64,000 bases of DNA, taken from positions 186,001 through 250,000 of the forward strand of contig NZ_CP029211.1 of the NCBI RefSeq assembly GCF_003100395.1, written 5' to 3'. The notes under the pieces were generated by a model. That model saw only the letters and a program-made list of their open reading frames with translations, made no database searches and was not told where the DNA came from. Below are positions 42,029 through 50,732 of the stretch, piece after piece. This DNA is from Aquabacterium olei. GTDB taxonomy: Bacteria > Pseudomonadota > Gammaproteobacteria > Burkholderiales > Burkholderiaceae_C. Position numbers and translations under genes: made by a program. Within the stretch, counting starts at the first letter, position 1. Each line of letters begins with the position of its first letter.

Positions 42029-42211
42029 GTGTTCGAGCAGTGGTTCGCGCGGCCGATCGCCGACATCGTCCACCGGCCGCTGGAAGCCCTGCTGGTCGAT
42101 GAGGCGTGGACGCGCAAGCTGAAGGCCGCCCTGAACGGCGGGCCGCGCCGGCCCTCCTGGCTCATGCAACGAGCCAGTCCAGGAGAGGATTTACCGGTCA
42201 AACCTGCCTGA
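42029..42211 (+). CDS. Possible small protein between norA and norC
   Basis: A GTG-initiated frame encodes 60 residues (FEQWFARPIADIVHRPLEALL, then a Pro/Arg-rich tail). It looks moderately protein-like, with an amphipathic first half, but has no good ribosome binding site and no recognised family. It may be a real small gene of the nor operon or chance in GC-rich DNA. Confidence 0.3.
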   Translation: MFEQWFARPIADIVHRPLEALLVDEAWTRKLKAALNGGPRRPSWLMQRASPGEDLPVKPA

Positions 42212-42372
42212 CGGAAAGACCGACGCTGGCACGCCTGCCCACCCCTCTCTGAGCACAGCATCCCGGCTGCCAGGGAACACCGCTTGCTCTGCTTGGCCAC
42301 CCGGCGCCCCACCGCCGGCTTCCTGCCCGCAAGGACAGGGCCTCCCAAACCAGGCACAACAAGGGGGTTTCC
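42212..42372. other. Spacer before the norC-proximal small gene
   Basis: These 161 bases contain no convincing gene, terminator or FNR-type box. The only feature seen is the ribosome binding site AAGGGGG just before the 36-aa gene. Confidence 0.5.
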
Positions 42373-42483
42373 ATGCACGGCCCGCTCAAGATCGTGAGCT
42401 ACGTCATCGTGCTGCTGATGGCCCTGGCGGTCATCTACGCGGTCTACATCTCGGCCACCTACTGGGCCGGCATCGGCGTCTGA
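42373..42483 (+). CDS. 36-residue single-span membrane peptide upstream of norC
   Basis: An ATG at 42373, ten bases after an AAGGGGG ribosome binding site, opens a 36-codon gene. It begins MHGPLKIVSYVIVLLMALAV and ends WAGIGV, with one membrane-spanning segment over residues 7-30. It stops 13 bases before norC, so it belongs to the nor operon. I do not know an established name. By size and position it resembles the very small accessory subunits of haem-copper oxidases such as CcoQ or CydX, so a structural or assembly role in the NorCB complex is a reasonable guess. Confidence 0.65.
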   Translation: MHGPLKIVSYVIVLLMALAVIYAVYISATYWAGIGV

Positions 42484-42496
42484 CGAGGAAGGCGCC

Positions 42497-43369
42497 ATGA
42501 ACAAAAAGCAATCCCGCACCTTCGCCATCGCTTGCACGGCGGTGGCCACCGTGGCCTTCCTCGGGCTGACGATCGACAGCCATCGGCAGTTTCCCAAGCT
42601 CACCAACGCCGACCAGCTCACACCCCAGGTGATTGCCGGCAAGGACGTCTGGCACAAGTTCAACTGCGTGAACTGCCACACGCTGTTTGGCGAAGGCGCC
42701 TACTACGCACCCGATCTCACCAAGATCGCCAAGCTGCGCGGCGACGCCTACCTGCAGGCCTACATGCGCAACCCGGCGCAGTTCTACGACGAGCAGCGTC
42801 ACCGCCGCCTGATGCCCAAGCAGGATCTGAGCGACGAGGAGATCCGCAACCTGGTGAGCTTCCTGACCTGGGTGAGCAACGTCGACAACCAGGGCTGGCC
42901 GCCGCGTCCGATCCTGGTGACGGGGGCCACCTTCCCGGGCACCGACATGACCGCACAGCAGCAGGCCGAGACCTCCGGTGAGAAGACAGACGGCAGCGCC
43001 GTGCCCCCGGGCGCGCGGCCGCTGTCGGGCAACGAGAACCCGATTGCGCTGGGCGAGCGCGTGTTCCGCGCGGCCACCCCCGCTTGCGCTGCGTGCCACT
43101 CGCTGGCCCCGGGCGTGAACATGGCCGGGCCTTCGCTGTCCGGCGTGGGCAGCCGAGCCGCGCAGCTGATCGGCTCGCCGGATTACAAGGGCAAGGCCAG
43201 GGACGTGGCCGGCTACATCCGCGAGGCGGTGCAGAGCCCGAGCGCGCATGTGGTGCCCGGCCCCATGTACTCGGCCAACGGTGTGTCGTTCATGCCCGAT
43301 ACCTACAGCAAGAGCCTGACGCCCGAGCAGCTGGATCAGCTCGTCGCTTACCTCTCATCGCTCCGATAA
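42497..43369 (+). CDS. norC: Nitric oxide reductase cytochrome c subunit NorC, with an extra C-terminal cytochrome c domain
   Basis: Residues 1-155 are a normal NorC: membrane anchor near 8-25, haem motif CVNCH at 57-61, and a likely Met ligand in RRLMPKQDL. NorC usually ends there at about 150 residues. This one continues through an acidic/Gly linker into a second cytochrome c domain with CAACH at 197-201 and a Met ligand in VSFMPDTYSK. The 290-residue product would be a periplasmic diheme protein, able to accept electrons at the outer domain and pass them to the NorB partner. GAGGAAGG precedes the ATG. norB follows after 15 bases. Confidence 0.93.
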   Translation: MNKKQSRTFAIACTAVATVAFLGLTIDSHRQFPKLTNADQLTPQVIAGKDVWHKFNCVNCHTLFGEGAYYAPDLTKIAKLRGDAYLQAYMRNPAQFYDEQRHRRLMPKQDLSDEEIRNLVSFLTWVSNVDNQGWPPRPILVTGATFPGTDMTAQQQAETSGEKTDGSAVPPGARPLSGNENPIALGERVFRAATPACAACHSLAPGVNMAGPSLSGVGSRAAQLIGSPDYKGKARDVAGYIREAVQSPSAHVVPGPMYSANGVSFMPDTYSKSLTPEQLDQLVAYLSSLR

Positions 43370-43384
43370 CCCGCGAGGTCCCGC

Positions 43385-44764
43385 ATGCGATACCACTCTC
43401 AATCGGTCGCTTACTGGTACTTCGCCGTGGCGATGGTGCTCTTCGGCCTGCAGATCGTCTTCGGTCTGCTGTCTGCGGCCAAATACCTCGGGCCAGATCC
43501 CCTGCTCTACATCCTGCCGTTCGACGTCACCAAGGTCATCCACACCAACCTGCTGGTGGTATGGGTGCTCACGGGCTTCATGGGCGCCACCTACTGGATG
43601 GTGCCCGACGAGTCGCGCACCGAACTGCACAGCGTGAAGCTGGCCTACATCCAGCTGGGCCTGTGGGTGCTGATGGGCGTCACGGCCGTCATCGGCTACC
43701 TCTTCCGCTATGGCACCGGCAACAAGCTGCTGGAGCAACCGCTGCCCCACAAGATCGTCATCGTGGTGGTGATGCTCATGTTCCTCTACAACATCGTGAT
43801 GACGATCCGCAAGTCGGGCCGCTTCACGACCACCGAGGGGGTGCTGTTGCTGGGGATTGCCGGTGCGGCGGTGCTGTACCTGCCCGCGCTGATCGAGCAC
43901 GACAACTACGTGGTCTCCATCTTCTACCGCTGGTGGACCATTCACCTGTGGGTGGAAGGCGTGTGGGAGATGATCCAGGGCGGCTTCCTGGCCTACCTGC
44001 TGATCCGGCTCTCGGGCGCCGACCGCGAGGTGCTCGAAAAATGGCTGTACGTGATCGTCGGGCTGGTGTTCATTGCCGGCATCCTCGGCACGGCGCACCA
44101 TTACTACTGGGTGGGCGTGCCCAGCTACTGGCTGCCGATCGGGGGCATCTTCAGCGCGCTGGAGCCCGCCGCCCTGGTCGGCATGGCAATCTACGCGTAC
44201 TCGGCCATGCGGCGCTCGGGCCTGGCCCACCCCAACACGCTGGCCCTGCATTGGACCCTGGGCAGCGCCATCTTCACGCTGTTCGGCGCGGGGCTGCTGG
44301 GCCTGGCCCACACCTGGCCCAGCGTCAACAAATGGACGCACGGCACGCTGATCACCGCGATGCACGGCCACGCCGCCTTCTATGGGGCCTACGCGATGAT
44401 CGTGCTGGCCATGATCACGTATGCCTTGCCGGTGATCTCGCCCGCGCGCCGCGAACAGGGCACGGCCATGGGCTACTGGTCGTTCTGGCTGCAGCTGGTC
44501 GGCATGTTCGGCATGACGCTGTCGTTTGCGACCGCCGGCATCGGGCAGGTCTATCTGGAGCGCATCATGGGACTGGGCTACCTCGACGCCCAGCTCAAGA
44601 TCCAGGTGCACTTCCTGATGCTGATCGGCACGGCGAGCCTGTTCGCGCTGGGGGTCGCGCTCTTCATCATCGACTTCTTCCGGTACGCGCCGCGATTCGA
44701 GGTGGTGAAGGACGAGGATGAACGCATTCCCACACCAGCCCCCGTCCGGCCGGTGCGGGTCTGA
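43385..44764 (+). CDS. norB: Nitric oxide reductase cytochrome b subunit NorB
   Basis: NorB reduces two NO to N2O at a haem b3-FeB centre. The 459-residue, 12-helix protein has the expected histidines and glutamates: TKVIHTNLLVVW, YRWWTIHLWVEGVWEMIQGG (a His and the conserved Glu) and LGTAHHYYWVG. The short form without an N-terminal quinol-oxidising extension marks it as cytochrome c-dependent cNor, in agreement with norC. norQ follows after a few bases. Confidence 0.97.
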   Translation: MRYHSQSVAYWYFAVAMVLFGLQIVFGLLSAAKYLGPDPLLYILPFDVTKVIHTNLLVVWVLTGFMGATYWMVPDESRTELHSVKLAYIQLGLWVLMGVTAVIGYLFRYGTGNKLLEQPLPHKIVIVVVMLMFLYNIVMTIRKSGRFTTTEGVLLLGIAGAAVLYLPALIEHDNYVVSIFYRWWTIHLWVEGVWEMIQGGFLAYLLIRLSGADREVLEKWLYVIVGLVFIAGILGTAHHYYWVGVPSYWLPIGGIFSALEPAALVGMAIYAYSAMRRSGLAHPNTLALHWTLGSAIFTLFGAGLLGLAHTWPSVNKWTHGTLITAMHGHAAFYGAYAMIVLAMITYALPVISPARREQGTAMGYWSFWLQLVGMFGMTLSFATAGIGQVYLERIMGLGYLDAQLKIQVHFLMLIGTASLFALGVALFIIDFFRYAPRFEVVKDEDERIPTPAPVRPVRV

Positions 44765-44770
44765 CCCGTG

Positions 44771-45571
44771 ATGAACGGCGAGGCCGAAGCCAACGGTGGG
44801 CCACCCTTCTACATGGCCTCGGGCGCCGAGGTCGAGATCTTCACGCAGTGCCATCAGCGCCACCTTGCCGTGATGCTCAAGGGGCCGACCGGCTGCGGCA
44901 AGACCCGCTTCGTGGAGCACATGGCCTGGCGGCTGGGCCGCCCGCTGATCACGGTGTCCTGCCACGACGACCTGACCGCCAGCGACCTCATCGGCCGCTT
45001 TCACATCCGGCACGACGGCACGCAGTGGCAGGACGGTCCCCTGACCCGGGCCGTCCGGGAAGGCGCCATCTGCTATCTGGACGAGGTGGTGGAAGCCCGG
45101 CAGGACACGGTCGTGCTGGTGCACCCACTGACCGACTACCGCCGCGTGCTGCCGGTCGACAAGACGGGCGAGCTGATCGAAGCGGCGCCCGGCTTTCAGC
45201 TGGTTGTCTCGTACAACCCGGGCTACCAGCGCATGCTCAAGGACCTCAAGCCCAGCACGCGCCAGCGCTTCGTGGCCCTCGACTTCAGCTTCCCGTCGCC
45301 CGAACAGGAGGCCCGCGTGGTGGCGCATGAAAGCGGCATCGACGCGGGCATGGCCCACGGCCTGGTGGCCCTGGGCGGCCGACTGCGCATGTTGCAGGAT
45401 CAGGGCCTGGCCGAGGTGCCCAGCACCCGGTTGCTGGTTCATGCCGGGCGCCTGATGGCCGGCGGGATCGAAGCGCGACAGGCCTGCCATACCGCGATCG
45501 TTGCGCCGCTCTCGGACGACCCGACGCTGGTGTCGGCCATGCGCGACCTGGTGGACGCCACGTTCGTGTGA
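44771..45571 (+). CDS. norQ: NorQ, MoxR-type AAA+ ATPase for NO reductase activation
   Basis: The 266-residue protein shows Walker A GPTGCGKT, Walker B AICYLDEV and the MoxR-style SYNPGYQRMLKDL. NorQ acts with NorD to insert the non-haem iron of NorB. I use the ATG at 44771; a GTG three bases earlier is possible. norD starts four bases after its stop. Confidence 0.93.
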   Translation: MNGEAEANGGPPFYMASGAEVEIFTQCHQRHLAVMLKGPTGCGKTRFVEHMAWRLGRPLITVSCHDDLTASDLIGRFHIRHDGTQWQDGPLTRAVREGAICYLDEVVEARQDTVVLVHPLTDYRRVLPVDKTGELIEAAPGFQLVVSYNPGYQRMLKDLKPSTRQRFVALDFSFPSPEQEARVVAHESGIDAGMAHGLVALGGRLRMLQDQGLAEVPSTRLLVHAGRLMAGGIEARQACHTAIVAPLSDDPTLVSAMRDLVDATFV

Positions 45572-45575
45572 CGCC

Positions 45576-47579
45576 ATGGCGGAAGCCGAAGATGTCCTTC
45601 AGGACGCCGCACGACACGCCACGATCTTCGTGCGTGACCTGTGGCGGCGGCACCGACCGCCTGCATCGCGCGTGGAGGGCATCCCCCTGCGGGACGTGAG
45701 CCGGCGGCTCGACCTGCTGGCGCATGCGGTCTTCGGGCGTGCGTTTGCGCTCCGGCAGGCCGATCCGCCCGCCCCGGCCACACTGCTCGACAAGCTGTTT
45801 CGCCGCGGTGAAGGCGTGCGGGTGCAGCAGGCTCTGCCGGCCACCGATGGCCACACCATCTGGCTGCCGGCCATCCTGCCCTTGGGGCGCGAACCGGCTG
45901 ACATCACCCCCTATCGCCTGGCGCTGCTGCAACAGGCGATGCGGGCTGTGCGGGGCAGTGCCGCGGTCTGGTCTTCGCTGAACCACCCCGTCGAGCAGGC
46001 GCTGTTCCTGGTGCTGGAGGCCGATGCCGCCGATGCCGCGCTGGTCCGGATGCTGCCCGGCGTGGCGGCTGCCCTGCACAACTGGCGTCAGCAGGCGCTC
46101 TCTGCCCGTCCGCCGCCGGCGGCGCTGCCCGCCCACCGACAGCCGCTCGAGGCGGTGGTGCGAAGGATACTGGCCCAACCCGTGAGCCAGTGCAAGACGA
46201 TGCCGGTGGAGGCCGTGTGGCGTGAGGCCCGCCATGCAGCGCGCACCCTGCCGGACGCGCCACCGGGCCGCCTGCTGTACCGCGACCTGTGGACGGGCGA
46301 GTTCCGGCGCCCTGCCCCGGCCGCCCCCATGCGCCCCGGCGATCCGCAAGCCGATGGCCTGCCACCGGCCCCCGCACGCAGCGCCCGCCTGCCGCGCAGC
46401 CCGACGGTGCGCGAAGCCCCGGACGACGAAGACGACACACGGCAAGGCGCGTGGATGGTGCAGACCGCCCAGCCGCACGAGCAGGCCGAAGACCCGATCG
46501 GCATGCAGCGGCCCACCGACCGCGACGACACGACGGCCGCCGAGGAATTCGCCGATGCGCTGTCCGAGCTGCCGCAGGCCCGGCTGGTGGCCACCCCGAG
46601 CCGGCCGAAGGAGGTGCTGCTGTCCGACGACCTGCCCGCCTCTCGCGCCAGGGCAGCCCCCCCGAGCCGGGATCCCGGCACCGCGGGGCGCTACCGCTAT
46701 CCGGAGTGGGATTACCGCAGCCAGACCTATGTGGAAAGCGCCGTGACCGTGCATGTGAGCGAAGCCCCGGAGGGCCCGCAAGCGTGGGTCGATGCCACGC
46801 TTGCGCGGAACCAGGGCCTGCTCAGCCTGGTGCGCCGGCGGTTCGAGATGCTGCAGGCTCAGCGGCTGCGCCTGTACCGGCAGCTCGACGGCGAGGAGCC
46901 GGACCTGAACGCCTGCGTGGAAGCCTGGGCCGATCTGCGTGCCGGCCGGCCGATGCCGACGCACCTGTACCAGACGGTGCGGCCGGCGCGACGCGACATG
47001 GCGGTGCTCATCCTCACCGACATCAGCGGCTCGACCGATGGCTGGCTGTCTGCCCATCGCCGGGTGATCGACGTGGAACGGGAGGCCCTGCTGCTGGTGA
47101 GCCGCGCGCTCGAGAGCATGCGTGAGCGGCATGCGCTTCAGGCGTTCTCGGGCGAAGGCCCTCGCGGCGTGGTGGTGCGGGTGCTCAAGGATTTCGACGA
47201 ACACCGCAGCGACCTCGTGGCCCGGCGGATTGCCTCACTGGAGCCCGAGCACTACACCCGTGCGGGGGCCGCCCTGCGGCACGCCACGGCCACCTTGATG
47301 CAGCAACCTGCCCACCATCGCCTGCTGCTGCTGCTGTCCGATGGCAAGCCCAATGACATCGATGATTACGAAGGGCGGTATGGCGTGGAGGACATGCGGC
47401 AGGCCACCACGGAAGCCCGACTGCAGGGCATCCATCCCTTCTGCCTCACGGTGGACCGGCAGGCCGCCGCCTACCTGCCCCAGGTGTTCGGGCCGCATCA
47501 CTACGCCATGCTGCCCCGGCCCGAGCGCCTGCCGATCGTGCTGCTGGAATGGATGAAGCGGCTGGCGGGATCCGGCTGA
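45576..47579 (+). CDS. norD: NorD, VWA-domain partner of NorQ
   Basis: I start at ATG 45576 (MAEAEDVLQDAARH), although the frame is open upstream within norQ. The 667-residue protein has an alpha-helical N-terminal half, a disordered proline-rich middle, and a C-terminal VWA domain with a complete MIDAS (LTDISGSTDG, then ALRHAT and LLSDGKPNDID). NorD and NorQ together form the chaperone that activates cNor. It is the last gene of the nor operon and is convergent with the MFS gene. Confidence 0.93.
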   Translation: MAEAEDVLQDAARHATIFVRDLWRRHRPPASRVEGIPLRDVSRRLDLLAHAVFGRAFALRQADPPAPATLLDKLFRRGEGVRVQQALPATDGHTIWLPAILPLGREPADITPYRLALLQQAMRAVRGSAAVWSSLNHPVEQALFLVLEADAADAALVRMLPGVAAALHNWRQQALSARPPPAALPAHRQPLEAVVRRILAQPVSQCKTMPVEAVWREARHAARTLPDAPPGRLLYRDLWTGEFRRPAPAAPMRPGDPQADGLPPAPARSARLPRSPTVREAPDDEDDTRQGAWMVQTAQPHEQAEDPIGMQRPTDRDDTTAAEEFADALSELPQARLVATPSRPKEVLLSDDLPASRARAAPPSRDPGTAGRYRYPEWDYRSQTYVESAVTVHVSEAPEGPQAWVDATLARNQGLLSLVRRRFEMLQAQRLRLYRQLDGEEPDLNACVEAWADLRAGRPMPTHLYQTVRPARRDMAVLILTDISGSTDGWLSAHRRVIDVEREALLLVSRALESMRERHALQAFSGEGPRGVVVRVLKDFDEHRSDLVARRIASLEPEHYTRAGAALRHATATLMQQPAHHRLLLLLSDGKPNDIDDYEGRYGVEDMRQATTEARLQGIHPFCLTVDRQAAAYLPQVFGPHHYAMLPRPERLPIVLLEWMKRLAGSG

Positions 47580-47597
47580 GACCCGGCGGGCCCGCGA

Positions 47598-48842
47598 TCA
47601 CACGGGGCGGGCGAGCGGGCTGCGCGTGTCAGGGAGGAACGCCGTGGCCAGGCCCAGCAGCGGCAGGAAGGACGTCAGCCCGTAGACCCAGACGATCCCC
47701 TTGGCATCGGCCAGTTCACCGAGCGCCGCAGCGCCGAGGCCACCGATGCCGAACATCAGCCCGAACATCAGCCCCGACACCATGCCGACGCGGCCGGGCA
47801 CCGCCTCCTGCGCGTAAACCACCATGGCAGAGAAGGCCGACGACATCACCAGCCCGATGACGAAGGCCAGGACACCCGTCCAGAACAGGCTGGCGTAAGG
47901 CAGGGCCAGAGCGAACGGTGCCACCCCGAGAAAGGACACCCAGATGACGGCCTTGCGCCCGATGCGATCGCCCACCGGCCCGCCGAAGAAGGTGCCCGCC
48001 GCCACCGCACCGAGAAAGAGGAAGAGGAACATCTGGCTGTGCTGCACGCTCAGGCCGAAGTGCTGGATCAGGTAGAAGGTGAAGTAGTTCGTGAACGACG
48101 CGATGTAGACGAACTTGGCGAACATCAGCACGCAGATCACCGCCACCGCCTGGATCACCTGCCGGCGCCCCAGGCCCTCGCCACGCGCCGCGGCGAGGCT
48201 GCGGGCCTTGGCCTGACCGTGACGGCGTACCCAGGCCGTCAGGCGCAGCAGCACCACGATGGCCAAGACGGCCGCCACCATGAACCAGGCCGCTGCCTGC
48301 TGCCCGTGCGGGATGACGATGACCGCGGCCAGCAAAGGGCCGATGGCACTGCCCGTGTTGCCACCGACCTGAAAGGTGGATTGCGCCGTACCGAACCGCC
48401 CACCCGACGCCAGACGCGCCACGCGCGACGCCTCGGGGTGGAAGGTGGCCGAACCGACCCCGACCACCGCCGCGGCCACCAGCAGCATGGCATAGGAACT
48501 GGCCAGGGCCAGCAGGCCAATCCCGATCAGGGTCATGACCATGCCGGAAGGCAGCAGGTAGGGCTTGGGGTGCCGGTCGGTGTACATCCCGATCCACGGC
48601 TGCAGCAGCGACGCGGTGATCTGGTAGACCAGCGCGATCACGCCGATCTGACCGAAGCTCAGCGCGAAATTGCTCTTGAGCAGCGGGAAGATGGACGGCA
48701 GCATCGCCTGGATCAGGTCATTGAGCAGGTGTGCAAAGGCCGCGCCGCCCACAACGGGCAACAGGAAGCCATGCGAGGGCACGTCGGCATGCGAGGGCGC
48801 CGGCGGGATCGGGGTGCGGTGGGCATGGAGTTCAGCAGACAT
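47598..48842 (-). CDS. MFS exporter, fosmidomycin-resistance (Fsr) type
   Basis: I take the ATG at 48840-48842 (MSAELHAHRTPIPPAPSH); an upstream ATG would add 13 unlikely residues. The protein of about 414 residues has 12 membrane helices with HLLNDLIQAMLPSIFPLLK and GSATFHPEASRVAR, characteristic of Fsr-like transporters. It likely exports small toxic compounds; the substrate is unknown. It is divergent from the DUF4126 gene. Confidence 0.88.
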   Translation of the reverse strand: MSAELHAHRTPIPPAPSHADVPSHGFLLPVVGGAAFAHLLNDLIQAMLPSIFPLLKSNFALSFGQIGVIALVYQITASLLQPWIGMYTDRHPKPYLLPSGMVMTLIGIGLLALASSYAMLLVAAAVVGVGSATFHPEASRVARLASGGRFGTAQSTFQVGGNTGSAIGPLLAAVIVIPHGQQAAAWFMVAAVLAIVVLLRLTAWVRRHGQAKARSLAAARGEGLGRRQVIQAVAVICVLMFAKFVYIASFTNYFTFYLIQHFGLSVQHSQMFLFLFLGAVAAGTFFGGPVGDRIGRKAVIWVSFLGVAPFALALPYASLFWTGVLAFVIGLVMSSAFSAMVVYAQEAVPGRVGMVSGLMFGLMFGIGGLGAAALGELADAKGIVWVYGLTSFLPLLGLATAFLPDTRSPLARPV

Positions 48843-49000
48843 GGCGGGCTTCGATCGCGGGAGAGCGCAAGGGTAAGGCAATGCAGCCGAGGTGCCGTCC
48901 CGAAGGGCGATTCGGCGGGGTTGGATGGGCCAGGTGCGTTCTTTGCTCCACGCGTTGCGTTACAACGCCATCGCCCGGCCAACCGCGGGCGTCTCACATC

Positions 49001-49492
49001 ATGAAGATGCCCAGCCTGCTTTTTTCCGCGCTGATCGGCGCGGTGGCCAGCGCCCGTTCCATGACCCCCATGGCCGCCATTGCCGCGACGCGGCTCACCG
49101 GCGCGCAGACACCGGGGCGGCTGTTTCTCCTCGACTGTCCTCTGTTCAAGTTCGGGGCGCTGGCCATGGGCGTGGGCGAACTGCTGGGCGACAAGATGAA
49201 ATCCGCGCCAGACCGCACCGTCTTCCTCGGCCTGTTGGCCCGCGTGATGAGTGCTGGCATCGCAGGCGCGGCGCTGGCGCCCCCCGGCAGGGAGCGAGCG
49301 GGCGCGTCCGTCGCCATTGCCACCGCCGTGCCGCTGGCCTATGTGACGCTGTCTCAGCGCAAGCGCGCCATGGCCCGCATCGGCCAGACGCGCAGCGGCC
49401 TGATCGAGGACGCGCTGATCGTTGGCGCCGGTGCGGCGGTTCTGGCGCTCGCCACCCGACCGAAGCACATCAGGCCGGCAGACTTGCGCTGA
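49001..49492 (+). CDS. DUF4126 family membrane protein
   Basis: The ATG at 49001 (MKMPSLLFSALIGAVASA) opens a 163-residue protein with four hydrophobic stretches and the DUF4126 pattern SMTPMAAIA and FKFGALAMGVGELLGDKM. Function is unknown. Its start is 158 bases from the divergent MFS start. Confidence 0.8.
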   Translation: MKMPSLLFSALIGAVASARSMTPMAAIAATRLTGAQTPGRLFLLDCPLFKFGALAMGVGELLGDKMKSAPDRTVFLGLLARVMSAGIAGAALAPPGRERAGASVAIATAVPLAYVTLSQRKRAMARIGQTRSGLIEDALIVGAGAAVLALATRPKHIRPADLR

Positions 49493-49612
49493 CCGTCGTG
49501 CGGGTCTGAGCGAGCACCGCCAGATGGCGCTATCGTGCCGGGGCCTGTAGCGTGTCAACCTTCCGTTGGAGCGCATTCAGCATGGCGGGCTTCTCGGACT
49601 GGAAGGTGGCAG

Positions 49613-50590
49613 ATGGCAGAGATCGGTGTGGTGGTTTATCCAGGCGCTCAGCAGTCTGCGGTGCTCGGGCTGACCGACCTGTTGTGCCTGGCCAGCGGCT
49701 TCGTCCGAACGCGCGAGAAGGCCGAGCGCGTTCCCCTGCGGGTCTCGCATTGGCGCCCGGACGGAGACGACGCAGTACCGTCGCGCGTCTTCGACAGCCA
49801 CCCGGACGCCGCGTCGGAGCCGCTCTCTGCGCTCATCCTCCCACCGACCTTGCAGAATCCGGATGGCGTCGATGTGGCGCCCTCCATGTCGACGTGGTTG
49901 CGAGACCAGCACGCGCAGGGCGTGGTGATGGGCGCGGTGTGCGCGGGCGCTTTTCTGCTGGCCGAAACCGGGTTGATGGCCGGACGGCCGATGACGACGC
50001 ACTGGACGTATGCCGAGCGGCTGCAGGCGCGCTATCCGACGGTCCGGGTCGATGCCGACCGGCTGATCGTGGACGACGGTGACGTCATCACCGCTGGCGG
50101 CCTCATGGCCTGGACCGACCTGGGCCTGCGCCTGGTCGACCGTCTGCTGGGCCCGACCGTGATGATGGAAACGGCCCGCATGCTGCTGGTCGATCCGCCG
50201 GGTCGCGAACAGCGTTACTACAGCGTGTTCTCGCCGCGGTTGACGCACGGGGATGCGGCCGTGCTGCGTGTGCAGCACTGGCTGCAGGCCACACAGGCCA
50301 AGGACGTGTCCCTGCCCACCCTGGCCGCCCAAGCCCGACTGGAAGAGCGCACGTTCCTGCGGCGCTTCCAGAAGGCCACCGGCATGACCACCACAGAGTA
50401 CTGCCAGCGCCTGCGCGTGGGCCGCGCACGCGAGCTCCTTCAGTTCGACAAGGCGACCATCGACCGGGTGGCATGGGAGGTGGGCTACAGCGACGCGGGC
50501 GCCTTCCGCAAGGTGTTCACGCGCATCGTGGGCCTCTCTCCCAGCGAGTACCGCCGCCGCTTCAGTGCTGACCAGGGCGTGGGGCACTGA
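49613..50590 (+). CDS. GlxA-type transcription regulator (DJ-1/PfpI domain plus AraC helix-turn-helix)
   Basis: I start at ATG 49613 (MAEIGVVVYPGAQQS), after GGAAGG. Residues 1-190 are a DJ-1/PfpI-like domain with a Cys at the nucleophile elbow (GAVCAGAFLLAETG). Residues about 215-320 are an AraC-type double helix-turn-helix (LPTLAAQARLEERTFLRRF and IDRVAWEVGYSDAGAFRKVF). Such proteins often regulate the adjacent gene, here an isochorismatase-like hydrolase on the same strand. Confidence 0.9.
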   Translation: MAEIGVVVYPGAQQSAVLGLTDLLCLASGFVRTREKAERVPLRVSHWRPDGDDAVPSRVFDSHPDAASEPLSALILPPTLQNPDGVDVAPSMSTWLRDQHAQGVVMGAVCAGAFLLAETGLMAGRPMTTHWTYAERLQARYPTVRVDADRLIVDDGDVITAGGLMAWTDLGLRLVDRLLGPTVMMETARMLLVDPPGREQRYYSVFSPRLTHGDAAVLRVQHWLQATQAKDVSLPTLAAQARLEERTFLRRFQKATGMTTTEYCQRLRVGRARELLQFDKATIDRVAWEVGYSDAGAFRKVFTRIVGLSPSEYRRRFSADQGVGH

Positions 50591-50732
50591 ACACAGGCGC
50601 AGTGCCGGCGCCTGCCCGCTGTTGTCGGTGGCGCCACGGAAGTTGTCGGTCTGGCCACTTCGCGGCAGGGCGCCTTCAGGTGACCATGGCGACGCTCTAG
50701 AGCAACCCCGAACAACCGAACCGGAGACCTCC
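50591..50732. other. Intergenic region between the GlxA-type regulator and the hydrolase
   Basis: There is no gene in these 142 bases. They probably hold the promoter of the hydrolase and the site of its regulator, but no clear operator was recognised. Confidence 0.4.

Noticed and set aside
42186..42204. GATTTACCGGTCAAACC as an FNR-type site upstream of norC
   Set aside because: Only one half-site (GTCAA) matches; the other half is poor.
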